In this document: positions 12,701-24,535 of the stretch, piece by piece
Position numbering within the stretch: the stretch's first letter is position 1
Layout: every line of letters begins with the position of its first letter
Source: Ascidia mentula
Taxonomy: Eukaryota > Chordata > Ascidiacea > Phlebobranchia > Ascidiidae
Length of the DNA: 64,000 bases
Direction of reading: 5' to 3'
NCBI GenBank assembly: GCA_947561715.1
Contig: OX387204.1
Span: 9,553,001-9,617,000, forward strand
Position numbers and translations under genes: made by a program
The notes under the pieces: generated by a model
What the model saw: the letters and a program-made list of their open reading frames with translations, nothing else
Told to the model about the DNA's origin: nothing
Database searches by the model: none

Positions 12701-15700
12701 TGCCCACCGTGTAGACCTGTGTCACAATGCAAAGTCATGCATCACCAAGCAAAGCAGTGACGCAATTAAGTTAAATTTACGGTTGAATGGGCGCACATGT
12801 GCGTGCTGTTGTCATGTTGAATTTTAAGGTGTTTGGGGCAGTTTTAGTGTGGTTTTGAGCTATTCCAATTAGGTAGTAACTTGCTGGTGGGTGCTGCTGA
12901 AATTTATGTTGAAAATGGAGCAAAAAAATCAGGCTGTGTTTGTGGCAAAATGAATCGTTTAAGTGTCCAATCATTTGTGATTTTATGAAAGATCCATTTC
13001 ATATCTACAAATTTTGATCAAAATTAGTCTCCGAAAAAATGGTTTAGCCACCCCCCTAGGGCCATTTGCCCCCCTGGTTACTCAATATTTTGGTTAAAAG
13101 AGCAACCAAAAATGGAACTGGATTTTGCAGAAAAATGAATCGTTCAACTACCCACTCATTTGCATTTTTTTGTAAGTTCCAACTCTTCTCTATGCGATGG
13201 CATCAAATTTAGTTGCTGAAAAAGTGTCAATGCCCTCCCCCAAGGGCTGGGTATACCCCCCTGTTGGTCATATGATCTTCCAGGAGGCCCAAAAAGTCCT
13301 TGCTCTGTACAGTCTCATCCAGGAGCAATTTTTTTTTTCAACTTTGTAGAATTCCAGGTCCCTATGTAAGTCACAAGACCCATCAACGGTCATTGGGAAA
13401 CAAGCGGAACAGTCGCTAGATGCATTACAGCCGAGGGCCTTGAACACAGGATTTCTCCTATCTAATACCCATATAGGTCCTTAAGGCGAAATGTCAAATT
13501 TTTTAAATGGTGAAATAGACATTAAATTTACACTGAAATATGTTTATTTATGTAAGTTAAACATCATAGGAGGATTTTATACCAGCTCCAGTCATCAGTC
13601 GCCACCTAGTGACAAAAATGAATTTTTTCAATGCCCTAATGTACATAAAGTATGGGGTCTGTTGCTTGACTTTCAGCTTTCAAACAACTTGAAATATAGC
13701 TTAAAATGCATGCATTTCCTCTATTGTCATTCCGCAACACATTTTGAGTCATTTATAACACATAGTTTTTGCAATGTATTGTTCATTCGTCATGGCATTT
13801 GTTGCATGTGCTGTCTTTCACAGCATCCATTCTTTTGTTGACCTATTTTGCAAAATCTTGAATTAAAGGCTATTTCATCTTGTTTAGTCATAATACATGA
13901 AATATAATTATTTTGTGGCCTAAGTACTGTATTTATTGCCACAGAAAGAAGTGGTCCAATGCCGGTGGGTGATACTTCATACGAAAGGATTCCAATAAAC
14001 CCACTGCTGAAACTGCCGCAACCAACAATGTATTTCCTGTATGTACTGCACTTGTTGACATGTACAGTAGTTCCTAATTGTGTTTGGGCCATTAAATTTC
14101 AATACAAAACACTTTGCAAGGTCTTGTGGGCCACTTAACAGCACTCTTTTCATGTCATTTTCATGCTTTGGAGATAGCCATGATTTCTTACCATTATGCA
14201 TGTGACTAATTAGCCTCGAATATTGATTAATTGAAACTTTTGTTGTGTCATTGAGCATGTGTGCATACAAATGGGTGTTGCCATGACTGGTGCATGATGT
14301 TTCGGTGTAATTTATGTGAACCGCTTAAGGTCGGTGGCATCATTTTCTGCCTATTAGCTGTACTGCTTGTAGCCCTGCTGATAAGGTCATTTTCTGTTGT
14401 TTAGGGGGTGTTGGTAAAATAGCCATAACTCTGGGATCGATGATCAACCAGGTGTGAAACTTCACATTGTGATAGGTGAATGTCCCATATACTTTGCGGC
14501 TTAGGCCAATTGGGAATCTGGTCCATTGACCTCCTATTGAAGGACGCATATTGGTATTTCTATGAAAATTAGTTTTGGTGCTGGGAAATGCCCACCGTGT
14601 AGACCTGTGTCACAATGCAAAGTCATGCATCACCAAGCAAAGCAGTGACGCAATTAAGTTAAATTTACGGTTGAATGGGCGCACATGTGCGTGCTGTTGT
14701 CATGTTGAATTTTAAGGTGTTTGGGGCAGTTTTAGTGTGGTTTTGAGCTATTCCAATTAGGTAGTAACTTGCTGGTGGGTGCTGCTGAAATTTATGTTGA
14801 AAATGGAGCAAAAAAATCAGGCTGTGTTTGTGGCAAAATGAATCGTTTAAGTGTCCAATCATTTGTGATTTTATGAAAGATCCATTTCATATCTACAAAT
14901 TTTGATCAAAATTAGTCTCCGAAAAAATGGTTTAGCCACCCCCCTAGGGCCATTTGCCCCCCTGGTTACTCAATATTTTGGTTAAAAGAGCAACCAAAAA
15001 TGGAACTGGATTTTGCAGAAAAATGAATCGTTCAACTACCCACTCATTTGCATTTTTTTGTAAGTTCCAACTCTTCTCTATGCGATGGCATCAAATTTAG
15101 TTGCTGAAAAAGTGTCAATGCCCTCCCCCAAGGGCTGGGTATACCCCCCTGTTGGTCATATGATCTTCCAGGAGGCCCAAAAAGTCCTTGCTCTGTACAG
15201 TCTCATCCAGGAGCAATTTTTTTTTTCAACTTTGTAGAATTCCAGGTCCCTATGTAAGTCACAAGACCCATCAACGGTCATTGGGAAACAAGCGGAACAG
15301 TCGCTAGATGCATTACAGCCGAGGGCCTTGAACACAGGATTTCTCCTATCTAATACCCATATAGGTCCTTAAGGCGAAATGTCAAATTTTTTAAATGGTG
15401 AAATAGACATTAAATTTACACTGAAATATGTTTATTTATGTAAGTTAAACATCATAGGAGGATTTTATACCAGCTCCAGTCATCAGTCGCCACCTAGTGA
15501 CAAAAATGAATTTTTTCAATGCCCTAATGTACATAAAGTATGGGGTCTGTTGCTTGACTTTCAGCTTTCAAACAACTTGAAATATAGCTTAAAATGCATG
15601 CATTTCCTCTATTGTCATTCCGCAACACATTTTGAGTCATTTATAACACATAGTTTTTGCAATGTATTGTTCATTCGTCATGGCATTTGTTGCATGTGCT

Positions 15701-18700
15701 GTCTTTCACAGCATCCATTCTTTTGTTGACCTATTTTGCAAAATCTTGAATTAAAGGCTATTTCATCTTGTTTAGTCATAATACATGAAATATAATTATT
15801 TTGTGGCCTAAGTACTGTATTTATTGCCACAGAAAGAAGTGGTCCAATGCCGGTGGGTGATACTTCATACGAAAGGATTCCAATAAACCCACTGCTGAAA
15901 CTGCCGCAACCAACAATGTATTTCCTGTATGTACTGCACTTGTTGACATGTACAGTAGTTCCTAATTGTGTTTGGGCCATTAAATTTCAATACAAAACAC
16001 TTTGCAAGGTCTTGTGGGCCACTTAACAGCACTCTTTTCATGTCATTTTCATGCTTTGGAGATAGCCATGATTTCTTACCATTATGCATGTGACTAATTA
16101 GCCTCGAATATTGATTAATTGAAACTTTTGTTGTGTCATTGAGCATGTGTGCATACAAATGGGTGTTGCCATGACTGGTGCATGATGTTTCGGTGTAATT
16201 TATGTGAACCGCTTAAGGTCGGTGGCATCATTTTCTGCCTATTAGCTGTACTGCTTGTAGCCCTGCTGATAAGGTCATTTTCTGTTGTTTAGGGGGTGTT
16301 GGTAAAATAGCCATAACTCTGGGATCGATGATCAACCAGGTGTGAAACTTCACATTGTGATAGGTGAATGTCCCATATACTTTGCGGCTTAGGCCAATTG
16401 GGAATCTGGTCCATTGACCTCCTATTGAAGGACGCATATTGGTATTTCTATGAAAATTAGTTTTGGTGCTGGGAAATGCCCACCGTGTAGACCTGTGTCA
16501 CAATGCAAAGTCATGCATCACCAAGCAAAGCAGTGACGCAATTAAGTTAAATTTACGGTTGAATGGGCGCACATGTGCGTGCTGTTGTCATGTTGAATTT
16601 TAAGGTGTTTGGGGCAGTTTTAGTGTGGTTTTGAGCTATTCCAATTAGGTAGTAACTTGCTGGTGGGTGCTGCTGAAATTTATGTTGAAAATGGAGCAAA
16701 AAAATCAGGCTGTGTTTGTGGCAAAATGAATCGTTTAAGTGTCCAATCATTTGTGATTTTATGAAAGATCCATTTCATATCTACAAATTTTGATCAAAAT
16801 TAGTCTCCGAAAAAATGGTTTAGCCACCCCCCTAGGGCCATTTGCCCCCCTGGTTACTCAATATTTTGGTTAAAAGAGCAACCAAAAATGGAACTGGATT
16901 TTGCAGAAAAATGAATCGTTCAACTACCCACTCATTTGCATTTTTTTGTAAGTTCCAACTCTTCTCTATGCGATGGCATCAAATTTAGTTGCTGAAAAAG
17001 TGTCAATGCCCTCCCCCAAGGGCTGGGTATACCCCCCTGTTGGTCATATGATCTTCCAGGAGGCCCAAAAAGTCCTTGCTCTGTACAGTCTCATCCAGGA
17101 GCAATTTTTTTTTTCAACTTTGTAGAATTCCAGGTCCCTATGTAAGTCACAAGACCCATCAACGGTCATTGGGAAACAAGCGGAACAGTCGCTAGATGCA
17201 TTACAGCCGAGGGCCTTGAACACAGGATTTCTCCTATCTAATACCCATATAGGTCCTTAAGGCGAAATGTCAAATTTTTTAAATGGTGAAATAGACATTA
17301 AATTTACACTGAAATATGTTTATTTATGTAAGTTAAACATCATAGGAGGATTTTATACCAGCTCCAGTCATCAGTCGCCACCTAGTGACAAAAATGAATT
17401 TTTTCAATGCCCTAATGTACATAAAGTATGGGGTCTGTTGCTTGACTTTCAGCTTTCAAACAACTTGAAATATAGCTTAAAATGCATGCATTTCCTCTAT
17501 TGTCATTCCGCAACACATTTTGAGTCATTTATAACACATAGTTTTTGCAATGTATTGTTCATTCGTCATGGCATTTGTTGCATGTGCTGTCTTTCACAGC
17601 ATCCATTCTTTTGTTGACCTATTTTGCAAAATCTTGAATTAAAGGCTATTTCATCTTGTTTAGTCATAATACATGAAATATAATTATTTTGTGGCCTAAG
17701 TACTGTATTTATTGCCACAGAAAGAAGTGGTCCAATGCCGGTGGGTGATACTTCATACGAAAGGATTCCAATAAACCCACTGCTGAAACTGCCGCAACCA
17801 ACAATGTATTTCCTGTATGTACTGCACTTGTTGACATGTACAGTAGTTCCTAATTGTGTTTGGGCCATTAAATTTCAATACAAAACACTTTGCAAGGTCT
17901 TGTGGGCCACTTAACAGCACTCTTTTCATGTCATTTTCATGCTTTGGAGATAGCCATGATTTCTTACCATTATGCATGTGACTAATTAGCCTCGAATATT
18001 GATTAATTGAAACTTTTGTTGTGTCATTGAGCATGTGTGCATACAAATGGGTGTTGCCATGACTGGTGCATGATGTTTCGGTGTAATTTATGTGAACCGC
18101 TTAAGGTCGGTGGCATCATTTTCTGCCTATTAGCTGTACTGCTTGTAGCCCTGCTGATAAGGTCATTTTCTGTTGTTTAGGGGGTGTTGGTAAAATAGCC
18201 ATAACTCTGGGATCGATGATCAACCAGGTGTGAAACTTCACATTGTGATAGGTGAATGTCCCATATACTTTGCGGCTTAGGCCAATTGGGAATCTGGTCC
18301 ATTGACCTCCTATTGAAGGACGCATATTGGTATTTCTATGAAAATTAGTTTTGGTGCTGGGAAATGCCCACCGTGTAGACCTGTGTCACAATGCAAAGTC
18401 ATGCATCACCAAGCAAAGCAGTGACGCAATTAAGTTAAATTTACGGTTGAATGGGCGCACATGTGCGTGCTGTTGTCATGTTGAATTTTAAGGTGTTTGG
18501 GGCAGTTTTAGTGTGGTTTTGAGCTATTCCAATTAGGTAGTAACTTGCTGGTGGGTGCTGCTGAAATTTATGTTGAAAATGGAGCAAAAAAATCAGGCTG
18601 TGTTTGTGGCAAAATGAATCGTTTAAGTGTCCAATCATTTGTGATTTTATGAAAGATCCATTTCATATCTACAAATTTTGATCAAAATTAGTCTCCGAAA

Positions 18701-19146
18701 AAATGGTTTAGCCACCCCCCTAGGGCCATTTGCCCCCCTGGTTACTCAATATTTTGGTTAAAAGAGCAACCAAAAATGGAACTGGATTTTGCAGAAAAAT
18801 GAATCGTTCAACTACCCACTCATTTGCATTTTTTTGTAAGTTCCAACTCTTCTCTATGCGATGGCATCAAATTTAGTTGCTGAAAAAGTGTCAATGCCCT
18901 CCCCCAAGGGCTGGGTATACCCCCCTGTTGGTCATATGATCTTCCAGGAGGCCCAAAAAGTCCTTGCTCTGTACAGTCTCATCCAGGAGCAATTTTTTTT
19001 TTCAACTTTGTAGAATTCCAGGTCCCTATGTAAGTCACAAGACCCATCAACGGTCATTGGGAAACAAGCGGAACAGTCGCTAGATGCATTACAGCCGAGG
19101 GCCTTGAACACAGGATTTCTCCTATCTAATACCCATATAGGTCCTT

Positions 19147-19977
19147 TAGGCCGCATCTCTCAATTAAATCCCAAAAATTGAGTTTTAGAAGTCATTTGTT
19201 ATTGTGCACCTGGTTGCAGTTTCTCTTGTTTGCCAAAAACAATTGCCGGGTCTGATGACTCATGAAGGGGGACTTCTATTGCTGAACAGAAAAAAAATTG
19301 ATTGCAGCTGCATTAAGACAGCACATTGGGGGGTTTTGCAAAGGCTAACTGCTAAATTGTCAGTCCTAGGGGGTGTACAAACAGCCCCGGTGGGGCCCCA
19401 AGACAATTACAAGACATCTAATTCTTCATGAATTGTGTAGAGGAGGGTTGGTGGCTTCACTTAATCGCAAATGGAGGTAACTTTCTCTGATTCATTTTTT
19501 CACAAAACAAACCTACACTTTTTTCTGCTTTTTTGACCAAAATAATGGCCAACAGAGGGTCAAAATGCCCCCGGGGGAGCAGTTTAAGTAGTTATTTTGA
19601 TTATAAATTTGGCCACAATTCCTTGCCAAGGGTCCGCACTAACAGAAAATCACAAATTGAACATACTTTCTCTGATTCATTTTTTCACAAAATCAACCTC
19701 AATATTTGGGTAGTTTTTCAGCTACATGTACAACAGCACCCTCTACCAATTTACTGCCTGACTAATAGCCCTGAAAAACAAACTAAAACTGCCCCAAACA
19801 CGCTGAAAATCGCCCTGGCAACAGCCTGTTCATCTGCGCTCATTCAACCAAAACACTGGCGCCCATGCATGACCCATTGCATTGTTACACACAATTTTAC
19901 TCTGTTACGCAGGAGTTCGAGAAGGGCAATTCCCAACCGGGAAAGTCTTTTCCATAGAAATACAGAGATGCGGCCTT
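19147..19977. mobile_element. ME2 module, copy 1 (831 bp)
   Basis: It starts TAGGCCGCATCTCT (the first base differs from copy 2, which has AAGG) and ends AGAGATGCGGCCTT, a near-perfect 14-bp terminal inverted repeat. It is otherwise essentially identical to copy 2. It contains a 161-codon plus-strand frame at 19533-20018 that runs into the spacer and has no recognisable domain. Confidence 0.75.
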
Positions 19978-21033
19978 CAATATGGGCCATTTTCCCAGAA
20001 TCTCAAATTCCCTATTAAATACAAAACACAGGACCTTCATTGGTTACCATGTGAAGTTTTATGCCTGGTTGACCAGCGGGCCCAGAGTTTCGGCTGTTTT
20101 TGTGACACCACCTACAGTGCTGTATATGGCCCAGTCAACAGCCTTAGAGCAAGTGTGTGTTCTGGGTGGAAAGATGTGCTTTCAAAACAGAAAGTCATTC
20201 ATATACATGCACAACAATATCCTAGAACTTGCAAGGCACCACTCACATGCAGGTACTCATGCCTAATTAAAGTAATTAAATGGTAATTAGCCAAAATCCA
20301 AAGGCTAGTCAGGTACATGCATATGGTAAAAAATCATACGTGTCTCAAAAACATGAAAACAAGATGAAAGTGATGCAATTAAGTGGCCTGAAAGCACAAG
20401 CCAAGTATGTATTTAATAAAAGTTAATAGCACAGCAACACTAGAAATTATTTACAGACAAACTAGTGTAATACAGACCTACAATGTGATGATGAATTGCA
20501 TCAGTCCTGATGGTCCAAGTGTCTCAGTTTTTCAGTATGAAGCAACATTTGAATGGCAGCGACTGCCCTCTGTGGCAATAAATATAGTGATTAATTTACA
20601 AAATAATGTCATTTCATTGGTTATGAACATGCAAAATGTTAATTACAGTTAATTCAGGACTTTGACAAGCATGGATTACTGACAAAACACCACGGTAGGT
20701 GAGAAAGCATATGTACACAATGCCTTGATGGAAGAGGTACACATCACACAAAGTTTCACACAAATTAAACGCGCAATGTGTTGCGGAATGGTAATGCAAG
20801 GAATACATGCCTGCCATGCAATTTTTTTCGCCTGTTAATAGTCCGCGCCCCAAGAATCAACCATAGGATTTATGTGCAAAAATCAGAAAAAAATTGTTTT
20901 GTGCCCACTAGGTGGCAATGAGTGACTGGAGCAGCTTCCAAAGCAGTTTGTGTTCTTCAAAATACATAAGTCTACACACTTTAGGAAAAATTAGACCTAT
21001 ATTGTGCCATTTTAGAAATCTCATTTTTTCCTT

Positions 21034-21864
21034 AAGGCCGCATCTCTCAATTAAATCCCAAAAATTGAGTTTTAGAAGTCATTTGTTATTGTGCACCTGG
21101 TTGCAGTTTCTCTTGTTTGCCAAAAACAATTGCCGGGTCTGATGACTCATGAAGGGGGACTTCTATTGCTGAACAGAAAAAAAATTGATTGCAGCTGCAT
21201 TAAGACAGCACATTGGGGGGTTTTGCAAAGGCTAACTGCTAAATTGTCAGTCCTAGGGGGTGTACAAACAGCCCCGGTGGGGCCCCAAGACAATTACAAG
21301 ACATCTAATTCTTCATGAATTGTGTAGAGGAGGGTTGGTGGCTTCACTTAATCGCAAATGGAGGTAACTTTCTCTGATTCATTTTTTCACAAAACAAACC
21401 TACACTTTTTTCTGCTTTTTTGACCAAAATAATGGCCAACAGAGGGTCAAAATGCCCCCGGGGGAGCAGTTTAAGTAGTTATTTTGATTATAAATTTGGC
21501 CACAATTCCTTGCCAAGGGTCCGCACTAACAGAAAATCACAAATTGAACATACTTTCTCTGATTCATTTTTTCACAAAATCAACCTCAATATTTGGGTAG
21601 TTTTTCAGCTACATGTACAACAGCACCCTCTACCAATTTACTGCCTGACTAATAGCCCTGAAAAACAAACTAAAACTGCCCCAAACACGCTGAAAATCGC
21701 CCTGGCAACAGCCTGTTCATCTGCGCTCATTCAACCAAAACACTGGCGCCCATGCATGACCCATTGCATTGTTACACACAATTTTACTCTGTTACGCAGG
21801 AGTTCGAGAAGGGCAATTCCCAACCGGGAAAGTCTTTTCCATAGAAATACAGAGATGCGGCCTT
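21034..21864. mobile_element. ME2 module, copy 2 (831 bp), right edge of the array
   Basis: It is bounded by AAGGCCGCATCTCT and AGAGATGCGGCCTT, with TTAA overlapping the left edge and TTTA at the right edge. Single-copy-looking DNA begins at 21865. It is the cleanest module for defining the termini because its right neighbour is not repeat. Confidence 0.78.
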
Positions 21865-21952
21865 TACCACAAGGGAGTACAAGACCGGCATTCCTCACAA
21901 TCATTTTTTTTTTTTTTTTATAGAAATAGTGACATGTGGTCTTGAGACCGAC

Positions 21953-22071
21953 CAGTGGTTCCCCAACTTTTCCGCTTCGGGATGCATTTGCAGGGAGTTG
22001 TCTCTCAAGATACAGAAATGTCATGAATTATTTGGTTACAACCTGGAAAACGTACAGTTTAAGAAACACTG
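21953..22071. mobile_element. Small hAT-like MITE, about 119 bp
   Basis: The left end reads CAGTGGTTCCCCAACTTTT and the right end read in reverse is CAGTGTTTCTTAAACT, both typical of hAT terminal inverted repeats. I could not find a clear 8-bp target duplication, so the two ends may belong to different insertions. The bases between here and the array (21865-21952) hold a T-rich run and nothing else I recognise. The 281 bp from 22072 to 22352 hold no recognisable feature. Confidence 0.55.
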
Positions 22072-22352
22072 TGGGTGTAGACGTTCATTTAATCTATCTT
22101 GACGACATTATGATCGAACCAAAACTTTTTGAAACAAAAAAAGGAACTACAACATAACCTACATTAACAAAGACTATTTTCTGGTCTTGAAAAGCCACCA
22201 TTATAATTATATAGTGTATGTCCAAGCTTGTGGGTAGCCTATAGTTGTGCCAGAATAAGTGATGTACTATTATCTACATCTTGTTTTGACACGGAACATA
22301 ATTGCATGAAATAAAGATGTTCATGTGCACAATATTTTGAAATAGCAAGAAA

Positions 22353-23612
22353 TCAGAAATCAATTTGGCAACAGTTCTTAATTGCTTTTAACGGTTCAAA
22401 TCGATAAAGCATAAGGTGTGCCTGTATCTGGGCCATAGATATATTTATAGACAAATTTGAAATAATTTTGGCAAATTCTTGGGCATGCTCTTCACTTGAA
22501 TCAGGATAAAAGTGTTTAAATGCCAAATAAGTCTGATTTGCATCTGCATATGTCACATGTTCTTTAATATCCACCCTCCCAGGACGCAATAATGCTTGAT
22601 CCAACCTTTCTAGATAATTGGTGGTCATAAAAACTATTCTTCCATCAGATGATACAACACCATCAAGTGCATTAAGAAGACCACTGAATGAAATTGTGTT
22701 CATTCCCTGATAACGTACATCATTTTTTATCATGCTACTTCTGTCTACAAAAGCAGCATCAATATCTTCAAGCAGAATAATACTTTGTGGAGGTGCAGAC
22801 ACCATAAGGTGCAAAAGCCGGTCATCGGACAATGTCCAATCACCAACATTAAGAACAGAAATGCTGTATTCTAACTCTCCTGCCAAAGCAGTTATAAAAC
22901 TGGTTTTGCCACAACCGGGAGGACCGTGTAGTAAATAGCCGCGTCTGTGAGGTATTCCCCTATCCACATACCACTTTTGTGAAACTAAGAACTCTTGAAC
23001 ATCATTCAGAATTCTCTTACTTTGTCCTAAGCCTAGCAGGACCGAACGCAAAGGACGTTTGCGCTGGGCATCACCAAACTGGCGCCAATCTGGACCAACA
23101 GGTTTAAAAATTAGAGTCATGTTTTCCTGTAATTTTAGAGCATTTTCCCTTGCCTCATCCAAAATTTTCTCAAAAACATGTTTGTTGCGTCCAAGGGTAG
23201 TTAAAGTAAGGGTCTCATATGGGACATGCCGGGTTTGATCTATCATTTGCTTTTCTCTTACCCTTTCAACTTTAATTGGTAGCCTGTTGAACCAAAGAAA
23301 GTGGGATCCAGGACTAGGTGAAAAGTTAAAACCAGTGGAAATTTTTCCACTATGTAACTTTTGAAATTGTGTTTGCACACTTAAATGACAGCTCATGTCT
23401 GGGCGTTTTGCAATCCATTGAAGAACCCATTGGTAACTGTGATCAACAACTGGGATTTCCAATGTTGTCATAGTATACCGACGCAACACCTGACTGCATA
23501 CTGTTGCACTTCGTTTCAGGGCTGCTGCCGCAAAGCCAATTGTGAACAAACCAAAACCAGCTCCAAAATATGGGTTATCGCCCAGGTGTGCCAAAGTTTC
23601 TGAAAATGGCAT
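22353..23612 (-). CDS. BCS1L: Mitochondrial chaperone BCS1 (BCS1L orthologue)
   Basis: This is an intact, intronless 419-codon gene, the same length as vertebrate BCS1L. BCS1 is an AAA ATPase of the inner mitochondrial membrane that translocates the folded Rieske iron-sulfur protein so that respiratory complex III can be completed. Visible parts in order: an N-terminal DNPYFGAGFGLF segment with a single membrane helix (about residues 14-35), the BCS1-specific N domain (to about 190), then the AAA domain with Walker A GPPGCGKTS (about 230), Walker B IILLEDIDA (about 277), and a sensor/arginine region MTTNYLERLD...LLRPGRVD. The start is the ATG giving MPFSETLAHLGDNPYF, which aligns with the family N terminus; a frame upstream (to 23787) is unrelated. 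Loss of all introns could mean ancient retroposition, but the gene looks fully functional. Confidence 0.96.
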   Translation of the reverse strand: MPFSETLAHLGDNPYFGAGFGLFTIGFAAAALKRSATVCSQVLRRYTMTTLEIPVVDHSYQWVLQWIAKRPDMSCHLSVQTQFQKLHSGKISTGFNFSPSPGSHFLWFNRLPIKVERVREKQMIDQTRHVPYETLTLTTLGRNKHVFEKILDEARENALKLQENMTLIFKPVGPDWRQFGDAQRKRPLRSVLLGLGQSKRILNDVQEFLVSQKWYVDRGIPHRRGYLLHGPPGCGKTSFITALAGELEYSISVLNVGDWTLSDDRLLHLMVSAPPQSIILLEDIDAAFVDRSSMIKNDVRYQGMNTISFSGLLNALDGVVSSDGRIVFMTTNYLERLDQALLRPGRVDIKEHVTYADANQTYLAFKHFYPDSSEEHAQEFAKIISNLSINISMAQIQAHLMLYRFEPLKAIKNCCQIDF

Positions 23613-24528
23613 ATTTGTTCATATAACAGTATCTACATTTTGTTATAAAATATGCGCCTATTGAGTAACAGAAGTTTGTAAGTAAGTTACATAAAAACAG
23701 TCGTTTGGCATTTCTCACAACAATAAATCTAATTATTTTTCTTGTTCTATCACTGAAATAAAAATTTTTATTAGAAAATGTGTCCATGCCTTTTGTAGTT
23801 TCTTCATTATCTACAGTATTGATTTCACTCCCAAACTATGTTCAAAATAATATGTTTTTTCCATATACATTAAAAAGTGTCGGTTGGACAATTAAAAGTT
23901 GCTGGAAGGATAAAAGGTAATGTGTTTAAACAAGGTTTTGTGACTGTTTTACATGCTAGTCCATAAAAAAATGTGACATGGGATTTTGAAAATAATGAAT
24001 TTTTAAATAAGGTTTGCAAAGCACCAGGCATAGTTTGTAAATGTACTTCAAAAGTAATTATGCATTTGATTTCTTACTTTGTAAATAGGTAATGTACAGA
24101 AATTAGCAGGACATTTTCCAAAATCATATCTGTCATGTTTGACCATGGAATGGCTTCCTTTTGCAGTTGCACTGATGCTTTCTATCACATAGCACAAGCC
24201 CACAATTTAGTAGAAATATGAATCATCATTGTCTAAAATGTGTGTGTTTCAGACAGATACTATTAAATTACTAAATATCCAAAAAATATCTACATATTGT
24301 CTAAATGATTGCTTCTGTTCTACACACAAGATGAGAGCTTTGTTAATTAAATTTCAGTGAAATGTTTGCTTGTGCAATTTTGTAAAAGGTTTAGTTTTGG
24401 ATAAATTATCAAGTTCAGGTTTTCTCAGACAGTTCCGGCTTGATTCCCTGGTACAACCGTTTTAGTTGTGCACTCGCACCCCTCCTCTATATGCATTTTT
24501 CCGCTACTTACACTATCGACCCAAACAG
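23613..24528. other. Intergenic, upstream of BCS1L
   Basis: This AT-rich stretch holds the BCS1L 5' region (first few hundred bases above 23612) and otherwise no frame, repeat or RNA gene that I can recognise. Confidence 0.5.
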
Positions 24529-24535
24529 TTTTATA

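Larger units (their letters stand above)
1..19146. repeat. 1888-bp tandem satellite-like array (family 1)
   Basis: The same 1888-bp unit recurs head to tail; for example the text at position 1 recurs at 1889, 3777, 5665 and 7553, then at 10272, 12160, 14048, 15936 and 17824. Each unit is an 831-bp module (ME1) plus a 1057-bp spacer (SP1). ME1 copies start at 493, 2381, 4269, 6157, 8045, 8876, 10764, 12652, 14540, 16428 and 18316. There are nine full spacers and one partial spacer at the window start. Copies look essentially identical base for base, and the short reading frames in them translate identically in every unit, so the array is very young or strongly homogenised. The array enters from the left edge. 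I see no gene in it; short frames are open by chance or relics. Confidence 0.97.
19147..21864. repeat. Inverted diverged sister array (family 2): ME2-SP2-ME2
   Basis: The segment 19147-19977 recurs at 21034-21864 (period 1887) and the intervening 19978-21033 is a 1056-bp spacer. Read on the opposite strand, both modules and spacer align with family 1: the reverse complement of the ME2 right end (AAGGCCGCATCTCTGTATTT) matches the ME1 left end, and spacer text around TGTGAAGTTT and CCTGGTTGA is shared. By eye the families are roughly 65-75 percent identical, so they separated long before the current homogenisation. Family 2 starts directly after the last base of the last ME1 and stops at 21864, beyond which the sequence is unrelated. 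Confidence 0.92.

Noticed and set aside
1..19146. Array as rDNA, histone cluster or CRISPR
   Set aside because: No rRNA, histone or spacer-repeat pattern is present; the unit is 1.9 kb of AT-rich noncoding sequence in a eukaryotic setting.
1..21864. Satellite modules as LTRs of a retrotransposon
   Set aside because: The modules have inverted termini of 14-19 bp, no TG...CA ends, no primer-binding site or polypurine tract beside them, and no pol coding.
22732..22938. Plus-strand frame opposite BCS1L
   Set aside because: It is the antisense shadow of the AAA domain.
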